64,000 nt of DNA from Blautia sp. MSJ-9 (GCF_018919065.1 NZ_JAHLQG010000057.1:18801-82800); one strand, 5' to 3'; shown: positions 16,245-25,301, counted from the first letter of the stretch. The notes: generated from the letters alone by a model not told the origin. Program-made: numbers and translations.

Positions 16245-16371
16245 CGTTTTTGACACCTCCTCTTGTCTGTTGTTATTATCAATATACCATAATCTATATT
16301 CTATTTCTATTAAAACAAAATGTAAAATTCTTAAAAATTTGGAAAATGCTACCAAAAGAGCCCTCTACAAA

Positions 16372-16457
16372 AAAAGTATCAAAAGTTGAGCATCTACATA
16401 TATTCCAGATATTATTTTTCCGGTCTATATCTGACGCTCGTTTCTTTTGATACTTTT
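16372..16457. repeat. 86-nt nested inverted repeat
   Basis: Outer arms AAAAGTATCAAAAG (16372-16385) and CTTTTGATACTTTT (16444-16457) are perfect. Inner pairs GAGC/GCTC and CAGATAT/ATATCTG continue the fold. It lies between recT and the Rpn-type nuclease gene. It could be a terminator for recT or the end of a small mobile unit. Confidence 0.6.
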
Positions 16458-16508
16458 CATAATTCTACAATAAAACGTATGCCCCTTAATTATTGCTTAC
16501 TGTTTTAA

Positions 16509-17336
16509 TCATTTACCCGATTCCTCTTCTGAGTTTTCGTAAACCATCTCATTCTCTACTTCTGTTGCCATGTCCATACTCAGTCTGCTTTTAATCGTTT
16601 CGTCCGTACTGAGTGCTCTCTGGAACTCGGTCTTTATCGGAGCATACTTCAAAGCCTGTTTGATAACCGTTTTCTTCGCCATTTCCTCATAATTGCTCTT
16701 CCATGGTGAATAGTCGGAATCAAAAGCCTTGGAATATGTTTTTGCGTAAATATCCATGTCATTCTTGGACATTACTGAGAATCCATATCCACCATTTACC
16801 GTTTTAAAGATTCCATAGAAATAAATCAAATCTCCTCTGTCCGAGAACGCTGGTCTATGTCTTAATTTTGCATCCAACCCGTATTCATAGAAGAACTCAT
16901 CATTTTCATAAACCGCCTGTGCCTGTATGGTCTGCATTTGTCCATTACGATAGGCAAGGTCAATCAATCCCTTATATCCTATCTGAAACTGGCATTCCAG
17001 TTTTCCATGATTCTTATATGGAATCAGATATGCCTGTCCCAGCGGTGTATTCGGTTCCAGTCCGAGCTGTGCTGAATTTAATAAAGCCGCCAGAAATGAC
17101 ATTGGCGTACACGCCTGCAACTGCGGTGTATTATTCAGTGCTGATAATGCAATCCTTGTAAAGCGTTCCGGTGACATCACACTTGGAAGTGCCTTTTTGA
17201 TTTCCGGCATCATCACTTTTACCATATCCGGAATTGTCATATTTTTTGTCAGTTTAACTTCCTCATCTTTCTTAGCTGGCTGTGCCTGCGCCTGTGCTGC
17301 CAGTTCCTCTTTCAAGCTAATCTGTTTTGCTGCCAT
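16509..17336 (-). CDS. recT: RecT single-strand annealing recombinase
   Basis: 275 aa of the RecT/Redbeta family, which anneals complementary single strands during phage-type recombination. A Gln/Ala/Lys-rich N-terminus leads into the core: SALNNTPQLQACTPMSFLAA (from about residue 67), LGLEPNTPLGQAYLIPYKN and QFQIGYKGLIDLAYR are family hallmarks. Length matches RecT (about 270). It follows the YqaJ exonuclease by 16 bp, its expected partner. A GGGGGAT site precedes ATG 17336. Confidence 0.95.
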   Translation of the reverse strand: MAAKQISLKEELAAQAQAQPAKKDEEVKLTKNMTIPDMVKVMMPEIKKALPSVMSPERFTRIALSALNNTPQLQACTPMSFLAALLNSAQLGLEPNTPLGQAYLIPYKNHGKLECQFQIGYKGLIDLAYRNGQMQTIQAQAVYENDEFFYEYGLDAKLRHRPAFSDRGDLIYFYGIFKTVNGGYGFSVMSKNDMDIYAKTYSKAFDSDYSPWKSNYEEMAKKTVIKQALKYAPIKTEFQRALSTDETIKSRLSMDMATEVENEMVYENSEEESGK

Positions 17337-17352
17337 TTCCTAATCCCCCTTC

Positions 17353-18285
17353 CTATGCTACACGGTTTACTGTAAATCTTCTCGTACTGCTTTTATTTAC
17401 ATATGCCTCATAAATCTCTGGTTTCTCAGCTTTCAGCTTTTTGCTGTCCAGACGTGATGAACTGTAAGAAGTCCAGCTAACCTGGTACTTTTCTGTCAGT
17501 GCCTTTGAAGCGTCCTGCATTTCCAGTTTTATCTTCTGGTCAATAGTGTTTTTCTCATTCTCCATTTTTTCAATCAATCCCACCAGTTCCTCACGACGGC
17601 TCAGTAATCCGTTATATCCATGCAGTTCCACAACTTTTTCCTTATCTGCTTTAAAATACATCTTCGCAATCTGCTCAGAACAGTTTTTAGTTCCATCCGG
17701 ATCAGGCATGACATGTGCCATCACATGTTCTTTCCAGAAACGTTCCTCTATGATAATCAGGTTCTGAATCATTTCTTCATCCCTGTCTATCTTATGAACG
17801 ATAAAATCTTTTCCAAAGACTACCGCCGCGACATACCAGCAGTCAAAACCACTGACCGCCAGATAATGCTGTACCTGCATCTGATAATGAAGTGGTATCT
17901 GTCCCTCTGACCATTTATCTGAAGAATACGGAGAAACAGTCTTGCACTCTAATCCGGCTTTCTGCCCTACAATCAAACGGTCAAAATCCGCCAGCATAAT
18001 CGGATGTTCTTCGTTCTGAAAAATCGCATTCGCCCTGCGTACCTTGAAACCTGTTTCTTCCATAAATCTCTGCGCCACATATTCTTCCAGATCTCTTCCC
18101 TGACGCATAGCTTCATTATCTTTTTCTTCAATTTCATCTGTGATTTTATCCTGATAGACCTGAAATGCTGATACATACGGATTTAATCCGCAGATCGCAC
18201 CTGCATCTGTACCCGTAATCCCTGTTTTGCGGTATTTCAGCCATTCCTTTTTCTCTAATCTATTTGTCCCAATCAGTCGTTTCAT
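17353..18285 (-). CDS. YqaJ/lambda-type exonuclease
   Basis: A 310-aa 5'-3' double-strand DNA exonuclease that produces the substrates for RecT. GITGTDAGAICGLNPYVSAF (from residue 23), ADFDRLI and LECKTVSPYSSDKW supply the PD-(D/E)XK Asp, Glu and Lys. HYQMQVQHYLAVSGFDCWYV is the conserved Q-motif helix. A coiled C-terminus ends with SSRRFTVNR-like residues. It starts at ATG 18285 after AGAAAGGAA. Coupled to recT. Confidence 0.9.
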   Translation of the reverse strand: MKRLIGTNRLEKKEWLKYRKTGITGTDAGAICGLNPYVSAFQVYQDKITDEIEEKDNEAMRQGRDLEEYVAQRFMEETGFKVRRANAIFQNEEHPIMLADFDRLIVGQKAGLECKTVSPYSSDKWSEGQIPLHYQMQVQHYLAVSGFDCWYVAAVVFGKDFIVHKIDRDEEMIQNLIIIEERFWKEHVMAHVMPDPDGTKNCSEQIAKMYFKADKEKVVELHGYNGLLSRREELVGLIEKMENEKNTIDQKIKLEMQDASKALTEKYQVSWTSYSSSRLDSKKLKAEKPEIYEAYVNKSSTRRFTVNRVA

Positions 18286-18331
18286 ATCAAAATTTCCTTT
18301 CTATTGAAATCATTTCTTAGTATTTAAATTC

Positions 18332-18676
18332 TTAAACTGCCTCGTAAAGTCCATATCCTTCCAGCTCATCAAGCTCATGTTCGACATAATTATCTAATTC
18401 ATCGAATGAAGAATCCTTAATTCCAAGCCATTTTTCATACAGACCTTCCAGGATTCCGGTTCCCATATTGAGAAGATTCAAAAGAGCCACGTCGCTAAGC
18501 TGTGTGGATTTTTCCAGCAGAATCTCATATAAAGATGAGAATGTCTCAATCTTATACGCGTCTGCAATCAAATCAGTGGAACTCTCATTCAGCAGATTCT
18601 GTCTGTAATCTTTAAACTCTCCATAAATACGCTTAATAACTTCCTGTTTTAATTCTTCCTGAACTTTTTGTTTCAT
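18332..18676 (-). CDS. DUF3848-like small helical protein
   Basis: A 114-aa, all-helical, acidic protein. The segment LLNESSTDLIADAYKIETFS, the LYEILLEK helix and ILEGLYEKWL resemble DUF3848 proteins of Firmicute phages and IMEs, whose function is unknown. It is encoded between YqaJ and the DUF932 gene in the same direction. A GAGGAGG site precedes ATG 18676. The family call is from memory of the pattern and is moderate. Confidence 0.5.
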   Translation of the reverse strand: MKQKVQEELKQEVIKRIYGEFKDYRQNLLNESSTDLIADAYKIETFSSLYEILLEKSTQLSDVALLNLLNMGTGILEGLYEKWLGIKDSSFDELDNYVEHELDELEGYGLYEAV

Positions 18677-18745
18677 TATGTCTGCCTCCTCTTACGAAAA
18701 AATATGGGAACTTCCTTTTTCATTCAGAAGTTCCCATTTTTGAAA

Positions 18746-19681
18746 TCATGCTGCTTTTACAATCTGATATGCCCGGTCAATCATCGGGTTGCCGTCCATT
18801 GTTCTCATAAACAGATTTTCCTTATAGTTTGCTGTGCGTCTCAGTGGTTCATTATGCGTAGCAAAATCTGATACTGCATTAATAAAACGGTAAGCATTGT
18901 TTCCACCCACATCCTGTAAATCCGGTGCATCATAATATCTTGCTCGCAGATCATCTCGCAGCTTCTTTACATTCTTTGCCGTTACCAGACTGGTAGTCTT
19001 TTCTAACGGAAGAAGCAGTTCAATATATTCCTTCACCTGTCTTTCGGATAATTTCTGGCGTTTCAGTTCTTCAAACTCTTTTCCGAGCTTACTCATATAA
19101 TTCTCTGCCATAAATAAAGTTTCCTGCGCTTCATGAATTTTGCCTTTGATATTTCCGGTATGTACCATAGCCCAGGAACGCTTTGCTGTACTCAGCGCCA
19201 GATTCAATGTATTATTACACACTACACGAATCGGAGTCACTGCAACCCTCACTGCCGCACTTCCATCATGGCTGTTACTGAACACCAGATACGGAGAAAT
19301 CTGTTCACCGGAAATGATATACTCTTTCGGGAGTCTTGCCAGAAGCCAGACTTTCTTACCCTCCTGTAAACTACCCGCAGTTTCATAACGGACTCCTTTA
19401 CCCAGAAGTGCATCTGTAAATGAAAATGCCTCTTCATTCTGTACGATTTTGTAGCGTTCGGTCACAACGCCCAATACTTTATTATCTGTATTTCTGACAT
19501 TTGCACGATAGCCCTCAATCTTAATACCGGAGTCTGTATATACCTCTCTCTGATAAACTTTCCAGTCCAATCCTGCCAGTCTTAACGCATCCTTTGATTC
19601 CGGTGCTTCCCGTACCTGTACACCAAGTCCATGCCACGGCTTTGTTCTTGTGTAAAACATAGATTCTACATTTGCTGCCAT
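18746..19681 (-). CDS. DUF932 phage/plasmid-like protein (TIGR03299 type)
   Basis: 311 aa starting with ESMFYTRTKPWHGLGVQVRE, the signature of the DUF932/TIGR03299 family common on phages, plasmids and integrative elements. TERYKIVQNEEAFSF, FSNSHDGSAAVRVAVTPIRV and VCNNTLNLAL are further family blocks. Function is unknown, perhaps linked to recombination since it lies beside RecT/YqaJ. The ribosome site GGGAGG lies inside the 3' end of a 26-codon frame upstream, so the two are probably coupled. Confidence 0.88.
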   Translation of the reverse strand: MAANVESMFYTRTKPWHGLGVQVREAPESKDALRLAGLDWKVYQREVYTDSGIKIEGYRANVRNTDNKVLGVVTERYKIVQNEEAFSFTDALLGKGVRYETAGSLQEGKKVWLLARLPKEYIISGEQISPYLVFSNSHDGSAAVRVAVTPIRVVCNNTLNLALSTAKRSWAMVHTGNIKGKIHEAQETLFMAENYMSKLGKEFEELKRQKLSERQVKEYIELLLPLEKTTSLVTAKNVKKLRDDLRARYYDAPDLQDVGGNNAYRFINAVSDFATHNEPLRRTANYKENLFMRTMDGNPMIDRAYQIVKAA

Positions 19682-19683
19682 AA

Positions 19684-19764
19684 TTATTTTCCTCCCTTTC
19701 GACTGATGATCTCATTCCAGATCACAACTACTGTTGATAAAACCGCCATAATAATCTTCTGCAT
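19684..19764 (-). CDS. 26-aa membrane micropeptide
   Basis: The frame reads MQKIIMAVLSTVVVIWNEII then SRKGGK: one hydrophobic helix followed by a positively charged tail. It has its own AGAAAGGAAAA site before ATG 19764, and its last codons form the ribosome site of the DUF932 gene. That supports real translation and coupling. Function is unknown. Similar one-helix peptides act as toxins or membrane-protein partners, but nothing here decides. Confidence 0.5.
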   Translation of the reverse strand: MQKIIMAVLSTVVVIWNEIISRKGGK

Positions 19765-19788
19765 TTTTCAAATTTTCCTTTCTTCCTT

Positions 19789-20745
19789 TTACTTGCATGG
19801 AAAAACATTTCCTTCTCCGCTTGCCAGACGGATGCAATGATTCTTTCCGTCATAATAATAGATTTCCTCTGTCAGCTTGTCTTTCGGGTTTCGATTCTGT
19901 TTTAACTCTTTTTTCAGTCTTTCTTTCATTTTACTGACTGATACCTCTGAATCTGCTGGTCGTACCAGAACCTCATTAACAGAAGTAAATGTCAGATACA
20001 GATTTTCTGTATGCAGGGCTTCACAAAGTTTATCCCCAACTCCCGGATAGAATATCGCTACCGAACCATGGTCAAAAGATTCTGTGCTGATACATTTCTC
20101 AGGCACAATATCTGCCAATACCTCTTCTGCATCTTCGCCCATAAAATCGTCACCTTTATAATCTTTACCAATGGTAAGTGCTCTAAAGATACTGTAATAT
20201 CGTGCCGGGAAGATCCTTGCCGAATTTTTCAGCGCATCGCTGAAAACCTCTTCCATTCCCTTCTCCCAGACATCTAAAATTTCCTGAGATACTTTCAGTC
20301 CAATCATATTTTCTCCCTTTTCCATGAGATTCAGGCTGATACTTAACGCGATATCTCCAACCGTCTTATATGTGCTCTGTTCCAATGCCTCTTTGTTATT
20401 AATATTTTCCGGTACAATAAACAGTCGGGATTTTGCTTTGTCATAAGTAAGTACTTCAACCATTGCATTAAACAGACGTTTTCGGCTGTTCTCTCTGACA
20501 TATGTTACCAGTTCCTTTGCTATCCTCTGGATTTTCTTTCCCTCACAGTATTCTTTATAAAATTTATTTGTTCCTAACGAATCACATCCTACATGCGTCG
20601 CTGATTCAATACAAATGATTTCTAAGCGGTCTTCACCAAGTTCGTTTTCTTCCTTTGGTACAAAACGTACATTTTCTGCTTTCCATCCACTGATATTCAG
20701 GATGGCTTTTCTCAGTTCTTTCATAAAGATTTCGTAGTTTAACAT
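19789..20745 (-). CDS. DUF5688 family protein
   Basis: A 318-aa cytoplasmic protein matching the DUF5688 pattern of Lachnospiraceae elements: YEIFMKELRKAI at the start, the repeated KEL...YV helices, LFIVPENINNKEALEQSTYK, and the late MLVRP-type segment EVLVRPADSEVSVSKMKERL. Function is unknown. ATG 20745 follows AAGGAGG at seven bases, so the longer frame beginning at 20811 is not used. It lies upstream of the micropeptide and DUF932 genes, likely in one operon. Confidence 0.7.
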   Translation of the reverse strand: MLNYEIFMKELRKAILNISGWKAENVRFVPKEENELGEDRLEIICIESATHVGCDSLGTNKFYKEYCEGKKIQRIAKELVTYVRENSRKRLFNAMVEVLTYDKAKSRLFIVPENINNKEALEQSTYKTVGDIALSISLNLMEKGENMIGLKVSQEILDVWEKGMEEVFSDALKNSARIFPARYYSIFRALTIGKDYKGDDFMGEDAEEVLADIVPEKCISTESFDHGSVAIFYPGVGDKLCEALHTENLYLTFTSVNEVLVRPADSEVSVSKMKERLKKELKQNRNPKDKLTEEIYYYDGKNHCIRLASGEGNVFPCK

Positions 20746-20907
20746 CGTTTTTCCTCCTTGGATTGTGTGAAATTGAAAAGAGCTGAAACGTTTTTCACGT
20801 CTCAGCTCCAAATAAATAAGTTACTATTATCTTTGCTTTTCCTCCTTCTGCAAAGATAATATATAATTCATATTCCACGGTTTACGAATAAATAAACTTC
20901 AAAGTAT

Positions 20908-22335
20908 CTATTTTGTTTTTACGTTCTCGTAGCGATTAAATATATTAGCTATATACTCTATTTTTTCATATGTATTTAATACTTCTTCGTCAACTACTAT
21001 CGCACCCAATTCTATATCATATACATTTTCATCCTGTTCAGTTAATATAAACTGAACTTTTACTTCAGATTCTTTTCCATCATAAATTCCTTTCCCATCA
21101 AATTCAACTACATTATCTTGTTCTGTCGATTCAAAATGCTTCCATTTTCCATTTGTAAAATATTCTTTAAATGATTTTTTATAGGAAATATCTGGATATG
21201 CCTCCGGGCACACATTCTGTACCATATAAATATACTGAATGTCATGCTGTACAAAAATCCCACCTGCTATCAAAACAACTGATAATATAAGAACAGCTTT
21301 TATCTCCTTACCAGCTCTCATCAAGCGCTTATTATTTTTGCTTTCTTTATAAGCATTAACAGGAGCCTGATAAGACAACTCTTTCAGCAAAGAAACAATA
21401 ATCGTATTTTTCTCTAAAGTTCCTTTAAAATCATTTACACCTGAAAGTTCCGGTCTGTTTTTATCATAGTGATACTTTATTTTTTGATCTTCTACTGGAA
21501 ATCCATATGTGCCATGTTTTCCTTCCACGCATAAACATCCGTATTCGTTATAATAGACTTTCTTTATTGCTTTTATTTTAAGAGACAATAATGCGTTATA
21601 TAGTGCCTGTACATCATTTATTACAAGCATATTCAGACACATTTCAGAAAATTTTTGTTTGTTTTTATAAATGAACCTTTCTGAAATACGCCATACTACA
21701 TATGCAATAAGAGCATCGAAGAAAATATACATCACTACATCATATACTGCCCACATGAATGCCCATTTGCTTCCAAAACTTGACATCAGCTCTCTTATCC
21801 AGGCTTTTCCTTCAAAAAACAAAATTATCAATGACGCCAAAAATATGAGCACAGATTCCGTAGAATGACGCTTATCATTCTTCTCAACCATGTTTTTAAG
21901 ATTCTCAAAACTACCATCAATAAAAATTCCTCTTTTACTCTCTTCTTTTTTTCCCGAATCCTGTTCCTCTTTTTCAAAAATTCCTTTAATTTTTTTCAAA
22001 CGGTAATCCAACTCTTCTACAATAGTAGATGCAATATTATACTTTTGACTGATTTCTTTTATTTGCTCCCGAATATTACGAATGCTATTTTCATCCTCAA
22101 TATTCATGCTGCTATACAAAGAAATTATCTGAGATTCTGCTTTTTTCAATTCCTCTACCATTGCTTCACTATCCAAAACTATTTTCTTTCCTTGAACAAT
22201 CTTGGATTTTTCCATGGTCTCAGAGTTAAACTCCACTTCAATGTCCCAGAAAAAATACATTTCTAGTTTAGCTCCACATTGAGGGCAGAATCTATTATTT
22301 TCACTTACTTCCTGTCCGCACTTTTGACATTTCAT
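20908..22335 (-). CDS. Zinc-ribbon membrane protein, unknown function
   Basis: 475 aa. A zinc ribbon begins it (CQKCGQEVSENNRFCPQCGA, four Cys). A coiled-coil region runs from about 50 to 125. Two membrane helices follow at about 165-240 (SVLIFLASLIILFFEG; YDVVMYIFFDALIAYVVW) and a third at about 365 (VLILSVVLIAGGIFV). The C-terminal 90 residues look like a small extracytoplasmic domain. It is divergent from the XRE repressor, sharing a 127-bp control region. The role on the element is unknown; sensing or signalling is a guess. Confidence 0.65.
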   Translation of the reverse strand: MKCQKCGQEVSENNRFCPQCGAKLEMYFFWDIEVEFNSETMEKSKIVQGKKIVLDSEAMVEELKKAESQIISLYSSMNIEDENSIRNIREQIKEISQKYNIASTIVEELDYRLKKIKGIFEKEEQDSGKKEESKRGIFIDGSFENLKNMVEKNDKRHSTESVLIFLASLIILFFEGKAWIRELMSSFGSKWAFMWAVYDVVMYIFFDALIAYVVWRISERFIYKNKQKFSEMCLNMLVINDVQALYNALLSLKIKAIKKVYYNEYGCLCVEGKHGTYGFPVEDQKIKYHYDKNRPELSGVNDFKGTLEKNTIIVSLLKELSYQAPVNAYKESKNNKRLMRAGKEIKAVLILSVVLIAGGIFVQHDIQYIYMVQNVCPEAYPDISYKKSFKEYFTNGKWKHFESTEQDNVVEFDGKGIYDGKESEVKVQFILTEQDENVYDIELGAIVVDEEVLNTYEKIEYIANIFNRYENVKTK

Positions 22336-22372
22336 CCTCGTGTTTCTCCTTCCAATTTTTTATCTTAATTAT

Positions 22373-22403
22373 ACGCTGTTTAGGTTTTATTTTCAACGCT
22401 GTT
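22373..22403. promoter_or_regulatory. Tandem operator candidate in the divergent control region
   Basis: ACGCTGTT occurs at 22373 and 22396, each followed by a related T-rich stretch, giving a 23-bp direct repeat. The repressor's -10-like TACAAT is at 22433-22438. The arrangement suits binding by the XRE protein encoded just downstream. Confidence 0.45.
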
Positions 22404-22462
22404 ATAGTTTATTTTTATCCTTTTATTATTGGTACAATAATTGTAAAGGAGAGACGATCACT

Positions 22463-22795
22463 ATGAAAAATTTGAAAGCCCTACGCCTATCCAAAAAATT
22501 AAGCCAACAACAGTTAGCTTTACGTTTAGACCTTTCTCAGCAAACGATATACAAATACGAAAATGGAATTACAGAACCAGACATTGCTACATTAATTAAA
22601 CTTGCTGATTACTTCAACACTTCTGTTGATTATTTAATTGGTAATACTAACAATCCGCAACGTCCGGGCATTTATTCTGAAACAGAACTCACAGAAAATG
22701 AACTTCGACACTTACGCATATATCGAAATATGCCAAGTACTACGCAAGAATTACTAGACTCTCTTCTATCAGAAATTTCTAAAAACACCATCTAA
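22463..22795 (+). CDS. XRE-family transcriptional repressor
   Basis: A 110-aa cI/SinR-like protein. The helix-turn-helix is at residues 5-60 (LRLSKKLSQQQLALRLDLSQ, then QTIYKYENG, then FNTSVDYLIGNT), the common sequence of XRE repressors that control phage and ICE modules. The C-terminal 40 residues are a short helical tail. ATG 22463 follows AAAGGAGAG. It is one of only two plus-strand genes in the element and is divergent from the leftward operon, so it is the probable switch regulator. Confidence 0.85.
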   Translation: MKNLKALRLSKKLSQQQLALRLDLSQQTIYKYENGITEPDIATLIKLADYFNTSVDYLIGNTNNPQRPGIYSETELTENELRHLRIYRNMPSTTQELLDSLLSEISKNTI

Positions 22796-22884
22796 TTTCA
22801 TTTTGAAAATAGAAATACCAAAAGTTTTTATAACGCATAGTGTAGGCTACTACTTTTATCACACATAGTTGTAAATTCTAAAAA

Positions 22885-22918
22885 AGTGGTACTTTATCTA
22901 TTTTGATCAAGTACCACT
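22885..22918 (-). terminator. Terminator at the end of the RiPP operon
   Basis: AGTGGTACTT / AAGTACCACT, a perfect 10-bp stem. On the minus strand it is followed by TTTTTTAG, fitting the end of the radical SAM operon. On the plus strand it can also stop the XRE transcript. The rest of 22796-23078 shows no gene. Confidence 0.75.
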
Positions 22919-23078
22919 CTATCATTATTTTATATTCTAAAACAGCTTTTACGTCTGTATAATAAATCAAAAATTCTTTCTATTCTTCATCAATGTGATT
23001 TCTACATTATTAATTGCTGAACTTTATATTTTATAAATTCGGAAAAATAGTTATTTTACCCAAAAGCACTGTAATTGA

Positions 23079-24041
23079 TTATATTATAATATCATCCATA
23101 ATATAATTTACACTTTCATAGTTAATATCGTTTTCATCAAATTCTGATATGAACTTTGTCACTTTCTCGTTATTCCATGCATCCTTTATTTTATTTTTCC
23201 ATATAACTGCAAAATCATCTACAAGAATATTTCCTATAACAAACGGTGCCATACCATCAATTCGAATATCACCATTTGGTCTAATAACAGCACATGATCT
23301 GGGATTTTTTCTATGTCTTTCCAACCCAACTTTTACTGTATTGGCATTTTTTACAATCATCTTTTTATTATACTTAGCAGCATTTTCCTTTATCTTTGCT
23401 TCTAAATACTGTTCTTCCTCATATGATAAAAGATATTTAGTATTTATCGAAGCTCTTCCACTGTATGAAATTCTTCCAGTTATTATTTCAGAAGCCCCCA
23501 ATGAATACGCCAATCTGTACATATCATCTATTTTTTCTATATTATACGGAGTAACACAATGAGCAATTTTTAAAGGAATGCCACTCATAGACACTTTCTT
23601 TGCTGCATTTACAGCTTTTTCCCATGAGCCTTGCAAGTTTCTAAATTTATCATGATATTCCGGGGTAGAACCGTCTATAGATATTTGCAACCAATGATAT
23701 CGAAATTTTCTAAGTCTCGATACTCTTTCATCAGTCAAAAAATATCCGTTTGTCAACAACGAAAACCATCTTTTTTGACCTACTTCATTTAAAATATCCA
23801 TAATTTCTATCACTGTATCTCCCAAAAGAAACGGTTCTCCTCCAGATAATATCGTTTCATAAACCCCTCCCTTATTAACGAGATATTTTGCGAAATCAAT
23901 CCACTTTTGTGATGTCATTGGATCTTGAATTGTATTATTTATGCCTGAATTATTGTAACAATGAGCACATTTCATATTACAATGACTAGTTAATTCAAAA
24001 TGTAAAGAATCAATCGGAAACAATTCTGTTCTTTTATTCAT
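23079..24041 (-). CDS. Radical SAM enzyme, second RiPP maturase (no SPASM cysteines)
   Basis: A 320-aa protein. The cluster motif CNMKCAHCYN (Cys21, 25, 28) binds the SAM-cleaving 4Fe-4S cluster, and SGGEPF at 66-71 and ISIDG near 120 bind SAM. The C-terminal region has NPRSCAVIRPNGDIRIDG, the shape of a SPASM/twitch start, but only Cys250 remains, so no auxiliary cluster can be held in the usual way. It directly follows the first maturase. ATG 24041 is preferred over 24068 because GGGAGG lies ahead of it. It probably acts on the same Cys-rich precursor. The reaction is unknown. Confidence 0.8.
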   Translation of the reverse strand: MNKRTELFPIDSLHFELTSHCNMKCAHCYNNSGINNTIQDPMTSQKWIDFAKYLVNKGGVYETILSGGEPFLLGDTVIEIMDILNEVGQKRWFSLLTNGYFLTDERVSRLRKFRYHWLQISIDGSTPEYHDKFRNLQGSWEKAVNAAKKVSMSGIPLKIAHCVTPYNIEKIDDMYRLAYSLGASEIITGRISYSGRASINTKYLLSYEEEQYLEAKIKENAAKYNKKMIVKNANTVKVGLERHRKNPRSCAVIRPNGDIRIDGMAPFVIGNILVDDFAVIWKNKIKDAWNNEKVTKFISEFDENDINYESVNYIMDDIII

Positions 24042-24043
24042 AG

Positions 24044-25279
24044 TTAAACATTTTCCTCCCTGTCCCATTTTTCTTTTAACTCAAGCACAAACTCTTCGAC
24101 ATCTTTCCAAACTCCTTTTCTAGGATCATAAGTACAATACCAAGGTTTTTCATACATTTTGTTGCTCAACGAATTTGGTCTACAATCAAAACACGCATAT
24201 CGGAATTCACATTCTTTGCAATCCTCAATGTTGTCTTTATTTAGCTTTCTTATAGACTCATTAAGCATTATATTTTGACACTCTGCAATATTACAATGTT
24301 TAAATCTTCTTTCCATGACACAAGGATATACATTTAAATCCGCAGAAATATATATCCTTGTGTCAAAACAATTATGTCCTGTTATTAATCTTCTGCAAAA
24401 AGCTACTGTGAATGTTTCTGTAAATGTCTGTTTTGTTATCAATCTCTTTTTTATTAAATCATCTGATAATAGTTTAAAATTTCCTCTCCCAGACATACGC
24501 ACAATATCTTTACTGGTACTCAATTGATAAAGATCTGTATTTGAATTTTTTAATTCAACATCTTTCATTAAAACATTACACACTCTATATCTTATTTTAT
24601 ATTCTTTTAATTTGCTTATTGTACTATTAGTTTTTTCCCACGCCCCTTTGATTCCAGTTACTTTATCATGTTCCTCTTTATCATATGAGTAAACTGATAA
24701 AGCAACACATATTTTGTTCTTTGCAAGATATTCAAACCACTCATCTGTAACCAAAGTCCCATTTGTAAATATCTCTATACGATCAAATTTACCAATAGCA
24801 TAATCTAATTCTTCACGGAGAAGTTTTTTATCCCAAAATGGTTCTCCTCCTATAATTTGGATATTCTTTATCTCCCGTGCAACAAGAAGATCAACTACCA
24901 TCTTAAACTGTTCAATAGACATTTTTTTATTACATTTCGCATCTGATTCATTATAACAGTGCCTGCAACGCAGATTGCATTGATTAGTAATTTCAATCCA
25001 TGCAAATGTTATTTTTGAATTTTTATAGGCAATCTCTTTAATGTCATGCTTTTCCATAGTTTTTGATAGTACTACCACTCCATTATCAATAAAATATCTA
25101 AGACAGTTTTTGAGTTCTATATCTTCAATCTCATCTGTTAAAAAACCCGCATCAAGCAATTTAAATTGTTTTAATAATTCAAAATTCAGAGTATATAATC
25201 TGCAAAAATTTAAATCATAAATGCAACTATTGGAAGCTCCTGATACTAAATATACATTTTTATTTAATTGATAATACAT
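24044..25279 (-). CDS. Radical SAM/SPASM peptide maturase with N-terminal RRE-like domain
   Basis: A 411-aa protein. Residues 1-80 (LVSGASNSCIYDLNFCRLYT) resemble the PqqD-like recognition domain found in many RiPP rSAM enzymes. The core motif is CNLRCRHCYN (Cys101, 105, 108) with GGEPF at 144. The SPASM part has Cys304, Cys320, Cys354, 357, 363, 366 and 382, in the order C-X15-C, CX2C, CX5C, CX2C, C, enough for two auxiliary 4Fe-4S clusters. It lies 92 bp after the precursor gene with a hairpin between. It likely installs thioether or carbon-carbon crosslinks. The product type is inference. Confidence 0.87.
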   Translation of the reverse strand: MYYQLNKNVYLVSGASNSCIYDLNFCRLYTLNFELLKQFKLLDAGFLTDEIEDIELKNCLRYFIDNGVVVLSKTMEKHDIKEIAYKNSKITFAWIEITNQCNLRCRHCYNESDAKCNKKMSIEQFKMVVDLLVAREIKNIQIIGGEPFWDKKLLREELDYAIGKFDRIEIFTNGTLVTDEWFEYLAKNKICVALSVYSYDKEEHDKVTGIKGAWEKTNSTISKLKEYKIRYRVCNVLMKDVELKNSNTDLYQLSTSKDIVRMSGRGNFKLLSDDLIKKRLITKQTFTETFTVAFCRRLITGHNCFDTRIYISADLNVYPCVMERRFKHCNIAECQNIMLNESIRKLNKDNIEDCKECEFRYACFDCRPNSLSNKMYEKPWYCTYDPRKGVWKDVEEFVLELKEKWDREENV

Positions 25280-25301
25280 TCTACTTTTTTCTCCCTTACA
25301 A

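Noticed and set aside
8225..22335. Complete prophage
   Set aside because: RecT, YqaJ, DUF932 and a repressor are phage-like, but no capsid, portal, terminase, tail or lysis gene was found between the attachment repeats.
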